From Nocardia jinanensis (GTDB lineage Bacteria; Actinomycetota; Actinomycetes; Mycobacteriales; Mycobacteriaceae), in assembly GCF_014645735.1 (NCBI RefSeq), contig NZ_BMMH01000010.1:62001-126000 (forward strand): 64,000 nt of DNA, given 5' to 3'. The notes under the pieces were generated by a model. That model had not been told where the DNA came from and did no database searches. It worked only from the letters and a program-made list of their open reading frames with translations. A program made the translations under genes and the position numbers. Each line of letters opens with the position of its first letter. Position 1 is the first letter of the stretch. Positions 58,668-64,000 of the stretch are shown here, piece by piece.

Positions 58668-58761
58668 TGGACAGGCGGACCGTGCCGCGAGTCGCCTGCG
58701 AAACAGTAGCGTTCCGGCACGTACACCGTCAAACAAGAATACCCGGGCACCGGTCGGTATA

Positions 58762-60039
58762 TCACCTGCGCAGCGCGCCCACAGCCGCGAACTCCGCCTC
58801 CCGTCCCTGCATCTGCTCGCGGTACCAGTTCTCCCGATGCCAGAGCATGAGTCGTTCGTGCGCCCGGCCGACAGGCGGGATCCGCCGGAGGAATTCCACG
58901 GCGGTGACCAGCGGGATCCTGGCGATGGGAATCAGCAGCCACGGGAAGGCCCGCGGCATCCGATAGTGACGGCGGGTAGTCGGCAGCGTGTACAGCGCCG
59001 AGTACGCCGAATTGATCCGGTAGTTGTAGTGCGCCCGGAGCCTGGCCAGGCCGCGCTGCTCCGGACGGGGTGCGAACGCCGCGGGATAGGACTCGATGAG
59101 TTCGGCGCCCTGAGCCCCGGAGTCGTGGGCGCGGGCGACCATCGTCATCGCCATAACGCGAAGCGTGTCGGATACGGTTTCCGGATGCCAGGTCAGCCGC
59201 ACACCCAGTAGGTATCCCATGTACCTCTGGAAGTGCAGGAGCGCCCGGAACTCCGCGGGGGTCGTCTGGTAGCCGAGCGCCCACAGCCCGAGGCCCGGAA
59301 TCGTGCTTCCCGCGATCAACGTGAGCAGCTGATAGGTCTGACTGATCGGCAGCCCCCACCGCTCGGTCTCCCATTCCGGATGCCGTTGCACACCCCCACG
59401 CACCGAGACGTGCATGATCCGGACTTTCAAAGCCGTGGCCCGCCCCGGCGACCCCGGCGTCAGCAGCGCTCCGGGCCGGGAGACGTCCATCCAGAACCGG
59501 CAGGTTTCCAGGAATCGGCGCAATGCGCTGTCGCCGGCATAACCGCCCGCCAGCGAAAGTGGTGTGGCGACCGCGGATTCGGTGTACATCTCCAGCGTTT
59601 CGGCCCCTGCGAAGCTGAACAGCACGGTGCCCCAGCGCCGCCAGACCGCGGCGCCGCGTTCGACCAGTTCCGGACGGACCCAGCCGGGCACCGTCTCGAA
59701 TTCGCCGAACAGCGCGCGCATGGAATCGGGGGCGTCCGGAACTGCGCCGATACCCTCGCGCAGCGCGGTTTCCAGCAATCGGCGGCCGTGGTCGCGACCG
59801 CTCTCCCCTCGCATGACCTCCTCGACGAACCGTTCCGCGACCGGGTCGCCGGCGAACATATCCGCACACAGCGCCCGGGCCTGCTCGTCGGTCGGGAACA
59901 ACGCCGAGCCTGTCACCGCCCGGAAGATCCATTCGACCCGCCGGACCGCCGGAGTAGCGCGTGCCTGCCAGTAGCGAAAGGCGGTCGGGCACCGTATTGC
60001 CGCCGGCTCCTCGACCGGTGCCACCGCGGGTTTCGACAT
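58762..60039 (-). CDS. MpaB-family oxygenase (DUF2236), second copy
   Basis: A 425-residue protein of the long branch of the MpaB/Lcp-like DUF2236 family. It has FRAVTGSALFPTDEQARALCADMFAGDPVAERFVEEVMRGE at the N-terminal part, ALKVRIMHVSVRGGVQRHPEW with the conserved Arg/His heme-pocket pattern, and LHFQRYMGYLLGVRLTWHPE. Catalysis is probably O2-dependent cleavage or oxidation of a hydrophobic substrate. GGAGGAGAAC precedes the ATG. It is divergent from a TetR gene, the usual sign of direct control. Confidence 0.88.
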   Translation of the reverse strand: MSKPAVAPVEEPAAIRCPTAFRYWQARATPAVRRVEWIFRAVTGSALFPTDEQARALCADMFAGDPVAERFVEEVMRGESGRDHGRRLLETALREGIGAVPDAPDSMRALFGEFETVPGWVRPELVERGAAVWRRWGTVLFSFAGAETLEMYTESAVATPLSLAGGYAGDSALRRFLETCRFWMDVSRPGALLTPGSPGRATALKVRIMHVSVRGGVQRHPEWETERWGLPISQTYQLLTLIAGSTIPGLGLWALGYQTTPAEFRALLHFQRYMGYLLGVRLTWHPETVSDTLRVMAMTMVARAHDSGAQGAELIESYPAAFAPRPEQRGLARLRAHYNYRINSAYSALYTLPTTRRHYRMPRAFPWLLIPIARIPLVTAVEFLRRIPPVGRAHERLMLWHRENWYREQMQGREAEFAAVGALRR

Positions 60040-60127
60040 CGCTGTTCTCCTCCCCCACGCGGCCGTTCGCCGACCACCCGGGACCGTGGTGGTGCGCCGC
60101 GGCAGCGGCGACCACCCGTACTTTTGC

Positions 60128-60157
60128 GTATGGAAATACAGTACTGGAAGGTATGGA
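60128..60157. promoter_or_regulatory. Candidate TetR operator between the oxygenase and TetR genes
   Basis: GTATGGA occurs at 60128-60134 and 60151-60157, 23 bp apart (about two helical turns). The first is part of GTAT-N4-ATAC (60128-60139), and the perfect palindrome CAGTACTG (60139-60146) lies between them. Confidence 0.5.
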
Positions 60158-60306
60158 TATGCGTGGGCAAATCCGCGCGGCCGGCCGATGGAGGCACCTA
60201 CCGCCCTCCGCAGCGCGAGCCGGTCTTGATGGGGCGAATCCGTCGAGGCCGTCGACCACCTCCCCTACCATCGGAGTATGAGACTCAGCGCTGACCTGTC
60301 GGGCCG

Positions 60307-60957
60307 ATGACGGCGGGTTCGTCCACCGCTTCGCATTCCGACTCGCCCGATGATCGGACGGCCCCACCGCGACCTCGCTCGAAAAAGGCTCGCGCCCAGC
60401 AAACCCGTCGGCGGCGCACCGCACGGCTTTCCTATGACGACTGGGTCGACGGCGCGCTGAATCTCCTGTCGCGCGAAGGCGTCGGAGCGATCAAGATTCC
60501 GAGATTGTGCCAGGAGCTGGGTGTCACGAAGGGCAGCTTCTACTGGCATTTCGACGATATCGAGCAGCTCATGGCGGCGATGGCCGACCGCTGGAGCGCG
60601 GTGCAGAGCGAAACGGTGCGCGAACTGGGCGCCTTCGCTGCGATCCCGGTAGAGGAGCGGATCGAGAAAATGGCCGCCATGCTCGTGGACAAGCGGCACT
60701 GGATGGTCGAAACGACGGTGCGGGAATGGTCACGCAGTAATTCGAAGGTGGCCGATGCGGTACGCAACCTGGACCAGCGCGTATTCGAAACCGTCTACCG
60801 GACGATGCTGGACCTGGGGTTCGACGAGAACCAGGCCGGGTTGCGGGCGGGTGCGATGGTCTACATCGGCCTCGGCTTGATCCACGGCCGGGACAATCTG
60901 CCGACACCGACCACCGAACAGGTGCACTCGGTTATCGAACTACTGGCCCGGCCGTGA
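60307..60957 (+). CDS. TetR/AcrR family transcriptional regulator
   Basis: A 216-residue regulator. After an Arg/Ser-rich 38-residue N-terminal extension, the HTH domain spans about 40-90 (LSYDDWVDGALNLLSREGVGAIKIPRLCQELGVTKGSFYWHFDDIEQLMAAM). The rest is the all-helical ligand-binding domain. It probably represses the divergent MpaB-family oxygenase and itself. The ATG at 60307 lacks a strong ribosome site, so the true start may be slightly different. Confidence 0.92.
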   Translation: MTAGSSTASHSDSPDDRTAPPRPRSKKARAQQTRRRRTARLSYDDWVDGALNLLSREGVGAIKIPRLCQELGVTKGSFYWHFDDIEQLMAAMADRWSAVQSETVRELGAFAAIPVEERIEKMAAMLVDKRHWMVETTVREWSRSNSKVADAVRNLDQRVFETVYRTMLDLGFDENQAGLRAGAMVYIGLGLIHGRDNLPTPTTEQVHSVIELLARP

Positions 60958-61020
60958 TCACAGCGACCCGGTGGTCACCGGGTCCGGCGGCAACGATGGA
61001 GGACGTCGCCCGCGGCGGGG

Positions 61021-61128
61021 TCAGCGCGTGGTGACCTCATGCCACAGGTCGGCGTCATCACGCTGGCGCAGCTTGCTGATACCGATGAGAACCGCAGCGA
61101 CAAGACCGATGGTGAGAACGTATTTCAT
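61021..61128 (-). CDS. DLW-39 family small protein
   Basis: A 35-residue protein with a hydrophobic N-terminal helix (KYVLTIGLVAAVLIGI) and the conserved acidic/Trp ending DDADLWHEVTT, which names the DLW-39 family of actinobacteria. It is normally found beside tRNA-Ala near gyrA, as here. TAAGCT ends six bases before the ATG, so it is probably made from a leaderless transcript. Its function is unknown. Confidence 0.85.
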   Translation of the reverse strand: MKYVLTIGLVAAVLIGISKLRQRDDADLWHEVTTR

Positions 61129-61180
61129 ATCGATAGCTTAGTGGCTCCGCCGTTTTGCGCCCACCGCGGGCCGCGTCCGG

Positions 61181-61654
61181 TCAGTGCTGTTCACGCAGAC
61201 TTTCCCGCGCCCGGTTCAGCGCCGTCACGCTCTCGGTGACGATATCGGTCAGCAGTGCGAGTTCGGCGTCGGTGCGCGTCTCGAACTGGTCACCGAGCAT
61301 CTCCCAGAGCCCTTCGAACATGGGCGCTACCTCCTGTAGCGCCTTGTCCCGCACGATCACCAGCACCCGCCGGCGATCGGCGGGATCGCGTTCTCGCCGT
61401 ACGAATCCGGCGGTTTCGAGCCGGTCGATCATCGTTGTGACCGCACCCCCGCGAGTGATACCGATACGGTCGGCCAGCTGCCCGGCGGTCTGGGGCCCGT
61501 ACATAGTCAGGATATTCAGGCAGCTGAGATCGGTGATCCCGATTCCCAGCCGGTTCGCGACAGCCGAATGCAACAGCACGGTCCCGCTGGACTGGGCTCG
61601 GAACGCCAGCTGGAGCGCGGTCAGGGTCTCGCTCCGGGTCTTCCCCGATGTCAC
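61181..61654 (-). CDS. MarR family transcriptional regulator
   Basis: A 157-residue winged-helix regulator with the MarR core: LGIGITDLSCLNILTMYGPQTAGQLADRIGITRGGAVTTMIDRLETAGFVRRERDPADRRRVLVIV. The start is a GTG at 61654. It is divergent from the membrane protein gene at 61732; the 77-base gap holds a perfect 15-bp palindrome, so it probably represses both genes and responds to a small phenolic or lipophilic ligand. Confidence 0.93.
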   Translation of the reverse strand: MTSGKTRSETLTALQLAFRAQSSGTVLLHSAVANRLGIGITDLSCLNILTMYGPQTAGQLADRIGITRGGAVTTMIDRLETAGFVRRERDPADRRRVLVIVRDKALQEVAPMFEGLWEMLGDQFETRTDAELALLTDIVTESVTALNRARESLREQH

Positions 61655-61676
61655 GGGCAGCCTCCTCCTCTTAATC

Positions 61677-61691
61677 TCTCTGAATCAGAGA
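61677..61691. promoter_or_regulatory. MarR operator palindrome
   Basis: TCTCTGA-A-TCAGAGA is a perfect 7-bp-arm inverted repeat. A second, weaker one (CTCT-CATAT-AGAG, 61694-61706) follows, between the divergent MarR and membrane protein genes. Confidence 0.7.
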
Positions 61692-61731
61692 AGCTCTCAT
61701 ATAGAGAATATTCCGGTCAGGAGAACACATC

Positions 61732-62280
61732 ATGAGTACCAAACGAGCGATACCCCTGTGGTTGCTGGTGATCTTCGTCGGCATCCAGTTCGGCGCGGGG
61801 TGGTACGAGAAGCTCGGCGTGATCCCACAGTGGGCCGATGCTCCGACCGCGCAAACACATCAGGCGATGGCCGAATCGGGATTCCATCGCGCGGGACGGG
61901 CCTTCTGGCCTTTCGTCTCTCCGGTCGTGGCACTACTCGCGCTGATCAACCTCTACCTCGCGTGGCGAACCCCGGTCGACTTCCGACGTTGGTGGATTGC
62001 CGCATCGGCCCTCATGGCGTGCTACGCCCTGTCGAGCTACACCTACTTCGTACCGCAGATGCTCATCTTCCAGGCCGAAGGCGCGCAATGGACCCCCGAG
62101 CACGTGGAATCCTTCATCGATACCTGGACCACGCTCAACTATCCGCGCATGGTGCTCGGCGGAATCGGCTGGCTGTTCGCACTTCGCGCGCTCTCGCTCT
62201 CCGGGCGGACGACCGGCCCGGAAATTCCGGCGGAATCCGCGCCGAGCAACAAAAAACCCGACCCGTCCCGCACGGTGTAA
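61732..62280 (+). CDS. DUF1772-like four-helix membrane protein
   Basis: A 182-residue protein with four membrane helices (residues 7-26, 58-80, 84-105 and 140-158), resembling DUF1772/anthrone-oxygenase-like proteins in layout (FGAGWYEKLGVIPQWA, Pro-Gln-rich loop, ESFIDTWTTLNYPRMVLGGIGWLFALRAL). The similarity is moderate and the name provisional. AGGAGA precedes the ATG. Expression is probably controlled by the divergent MarR gene. Confidence 0.7.
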   Translation: MSTKRAIPLWLLVIFVGIQFGAGWYEKLGVIPQWADAPTAQTHQAMAESGFHRAGRAFWPFVSPVVALLALINLYLAWRTPVDFRRWWIAASALMACYALSSYTYFVPQMLIFQAEGAQWTPEHVESFIDTWTTLNYPRMVLGGIGWLFALRALSLSGRTTGPEIPAESAPSNKKPDPSRTV

Positions 62281-62312
62281 CCGGACGTCGGAACAGATCG
62301 GGTGTGTATCTG

Positions 62313-62386
62313 TGGGTCTAGGAGGACTTGAACCTCCGACCTCTTCGTTATCAGCGAAGCGCTCTAACCGCCTGAGCTATAGACCC
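62313..62386 (-). tRNA. ileT: tRNA-Ile (anticodon GAT)
   Basis: A 74-base tRNA with acceptor GGGTCTA/TAGACCC, anticodon loop CTGATAA closed by CTTCG/CGAAG, and T loop TTCAAGT. CCA is not encoded. Its place between DUF3566 and the accessory genes keeps the gyrA-DUF3566-ileT order known from mycobacteria. Confidence 0.96.
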
Positions 62387-62475
62387 GCGGGGCTCGTAGC
62401 CGAACCGCGATAGAGATTACCCGACCGAATCCTCTACAACCAAAACAGCAGGTCAGATGGCTTAGAGCATACTCG

Positions 62476-62520
62476 GAAAGCGCCTACGGCCGGCACCCGC
62501 GTCGGGCGCCGGCCGTAGGC
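62476..62520 (-). terminator. Terminator after the DUF3566 gene
   Basis: A perfect 13-bp stem (62482-62494 with 62508-62520) with a 13-base loop, followed on the minus strand by GCTTTCC. It lies 14 bases after the stop codon. Confidence 0.78.
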
Positions 62521-62534
62521 CGTGAACACCGAGA

Positions 62535-63644
62535 TCAGTCCGGGTCGGCCAGTGTGACCTGGATTCCGCCGACCATATCGCAGCACTGGTTGTAGATGAA
62601 CGTGCCGACCGTGGCCAGTGCGGTGAACAGGACGACATTGATGAGTCCGATCACCCCGGCGTAGCCGAAGACCGTACCCGCGTCGATCAGCCCCACCGAC
62701 CCGCTGTCCGGGGACACCATATCGGTGAAGGTGCTGTTGAGCCGCTCCCAGACGCCCATACCCGCGAGCACCATGTACAGCAGCGCGACCGCGATCATCC
62801 ACACGAAGAACATGGCCACGCTGATCACCAGCGTGATCTTCAACGTCGACCACGGATCGATCCGGCGAACCTGGACGGTGGCGCGCAACGGTTCTCCGCT
62901 GAGCACCGCCTGCGGTAGCCCGCGGGGCGCCGCGGGGGCGGACGGGGCCACCGGCGGCGGGGTGTACGGGTTGTGCTGTTGGTGCGGAAGGTGTTCCGCG
63001 GGTAGCGGATGCCGGATCTCGGAAAGATCCGGCATATCCTTCACCAGCTCCGGCCGGGCGATACTGCGGGTGGGCCCGTCCAGCCCAACGGATTTGGCCA
63101 TGGCCGCTTCCTTGCGCGCCGCCTTGGCCGCCAGATCGCTGGTGGTACGGGCATTGGTGACTCCGCCCTGCAACCCCCCGCCCTGGAGCCCGCCGCCCTG
63201 GAGCCCGCCGCCCGAGCGCTGCGGCGCCCCGCCGACCGGCATATGCCCCGGCCGTGACAGGTTCGACTGCGGTTCCCGCTGCGGCAGTTGCGACCAACCC
63301 TCCTGATACCGGTTGGCCTCCGGTGCGTTGCCGCCCTGTTGATTACCCGCGCCGCCCTGCTGATCGCCCGACCCGCCACCGCCCGGCGGGCCGGAATTCC
63401 GGTCCGCCGGGACGTTGCGCGATTCGGACGTGAATTCGCCTTGCTGCTCCTGCTTCTCGGGCTGCGGACCACCGGCGGGCGATCCGCCGGACGGATTACC
63501 GCCCGACTGCCCACCGGCCTGTTCGTTGTCCACGGCCTCGCCCGGCCGCTGAGTCGGGCGCGGCGAAATCGGGGACGGGGTGACCCGCTCGGTCACACCG
63601 TTCGTCTGCTGCCGCTCGTCGCTCGGCTGTTTCGGAGTGGTCAA
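62535..63644 (-). CDS. DUF3566 domain membrane protein (Rv0007-like)
   Basis: A 369-residue protein. Residues 1-240 are low complexity (Gly/Gln/Pro-rich, with three GGGLQ repeats), probably disordered in the cytoplasm. Residues 245-369 are the DUF3566 domain: VQVRRIDPWSTLKITLVISVAMFFVWMIAVALLYMVL, then an extracytoplasmic loop, then GLINVVLFTALATVGTFIYNQCCDMVGGIQVTL. It directly follows gyrA on the minus strand (about 40 bases), as in mycobacteria. Function unknown. Confidence 0.93.
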   Translation of the reverse strand: MTTPKQPSDERQQTNGVTERVTPSPISPRPTQRPGEAVDNEQAGGQSGGNPSGGSPAGGPQPEKQEQQGEFTSESRNVPADRNSGPPGGGGSGDQQGGAGNQQGGNAPEANRYQEGWSQLPQREPQSNLSRPGHMPVGGAPQRSGGGLQGGGLQGGGLQGGVTNARTTSDLAAKAARKEAAMAKSVGLDGPTRSIARPELVKDMPDLSEIRHPLPAEHLPHQQHNPYTPPPVAPSAPAAPRGLPQAVLSGEPLRATVQVRRIDPWSTLKITLVISVAMFFVWMIAVALLYMVLAGMGVWERLNSTFTDMVSPDSGSVGLIDAGTVFGYAGVIGLINVVLFTALATVGTFIYNQCCDMVGGIQVTLADPD

Positions 63645-63686
63645 TGGGAATCCTCGGGTCCGTTCTTTGCCGCCGATATGGGATTA

Positions 63687-64000
63687 CTACTCGGGAGAAC
63701 CGCCGCCGTCGATCTGCTCGGGCTCGTCGGCGTTACGTGCGATCGCAAGCAAGGTATCGCCCTCGCCGAGGTTCATCAATCGCACGCCCTTGGTCTGCCT
63801 ACCGGCCTTGCGCACCTGCCGGGCGGCAGTACGGATAACGCCTCCATTGGAGGTGATCGCATACAGCTCGTCGTCGTCGTCGACGATCAGTGCCCCCACC
63901 AGGGTGCCACGCCGGATGTCGTACTGGATCGTCAATACGCCTTTTCCACCCCGGCCCTGGGCGGTGTACTCCTCGATAGCGGTCCGCTTGGCGTATCCGC
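63687..64000 (-). CDS. gyrA: DNA gyrase subunit A, C-terminal part
   Basis: The last 103 or so residues of gyrase A, the DNA-cutting subunit that introduces negative supercoils. The fragment covers blades of the C-terminal beta-pinwheel that wraps DNA: YAKRTAIEEYTAQGRGGKGV (a GyrA-box-like QGRGGKG), IVDDDDELYAITSNGGVIRTAARQVRKAGRQTKGVRLMNLGEGDTLLAIA. The acidic tail ends DGGGSPE. The rest lies beyond the right end of the window. It marks the vicinity of the replication origin. Confidence 0.97.
   Translation of the reverse strand, partial: GYAKRTAIEEYTAQGRGGKGVLTIQYDIRRGTLVGALIVDDDDELYAITSNGGVIRTAARQVRKAGRQTKGVRLMNLGEGDTLLAIARNADEPEQIDGGGSPE

Noticed and set aside
58570..58700. Attachment-site duplication at tRNA-Ala
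   Set aside because: I saw no second copy of the tRNA 3' end in the window and no integrase gene, so an integrated element cannot be claimed.

Overview
The window is high-GC actinobacterial chromosome, most likely Nocardia or a close mycolate-producing relative. The evidence is the mycolata-type gene set: the fhaA-fhaB-pstP-rodA-pbpA-pknA-pknB cell-division block, a lysX fusion, a cutinase, tandem DUF5313 genes, crgA, and a DUF3566 gene beside gyrA. GTG and TTG starts are frequent, and several genes look leaderless. The window starts inside sodA and ends inside gyrA, so its right end lies close to oriC. No species call is possible from sequence reading alone.

Left third (0-26.7 kb): the sodA 3' end; a manganese exporter of the UPF0016/GDT1 family behind a yybP-ykoY manganese riboswitch; a short-chain dehydrogenase; a secreted protein with about 19 tandem xDRxG pentads; htpG with a RecB-like nuclease gene; a YcnI-CopC-CopD copper group; two DUF5313 genes; an RraA-like gene; a small S4-domain gene; lysX; a histidine phosphatase; a cutinase; and the glutamate synthase pair gltB-gltD.

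Middle (27.6-37.5 kb): a DUF4407 membrane/coiled-coil protein, then a MoxR-type cluster (membrane protein, DUF4129/DUF4350-like hybrid, MoxR ATPase, DUF58 protein) followed by RDD and SpoIIM genes. An 0.8-kb gap rich in inverted repeats, an SDR with a leaderless-type promoter, and tRNA-Leu(CAG) follow.

Right (37.7-64 kb): fhaA, fhaB, pstP, rodA, pbpA, pknA and pknB form one tightly overlapping operon-like run for phospho-signalling and peptidoglycan synthesis. It is closed by a strong hairpin shared with the convergent trpG/pabA. Next come crgA, a PH-domain gene and a rhomboid protease gene. Around the PH gene sit two perfect DnaA boxes, a 16-bp perfect palindrome and a 15/16 match to parS.

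Between the rhomboid gene and gyrA, where mycobacteria are compact (ppiA, tRNA-Ala, tRNA-Ile, DUF3566, gyrA), this chromosome carries an accessory load: a Drr-type ABC exporter, a likely 6C small RNA, two MpaB-family oxygenases, a thioesterase, a cold-shock protein, a methyltransferase, XRE/HxlR/TetR/MarR regulators, an imine-reductase-like dehydrogenase and a DUF1772-like membrane protein. These are interleaved with tRNA-Ala, a 35-residue DLW-39 gene and tRNA-Ile.
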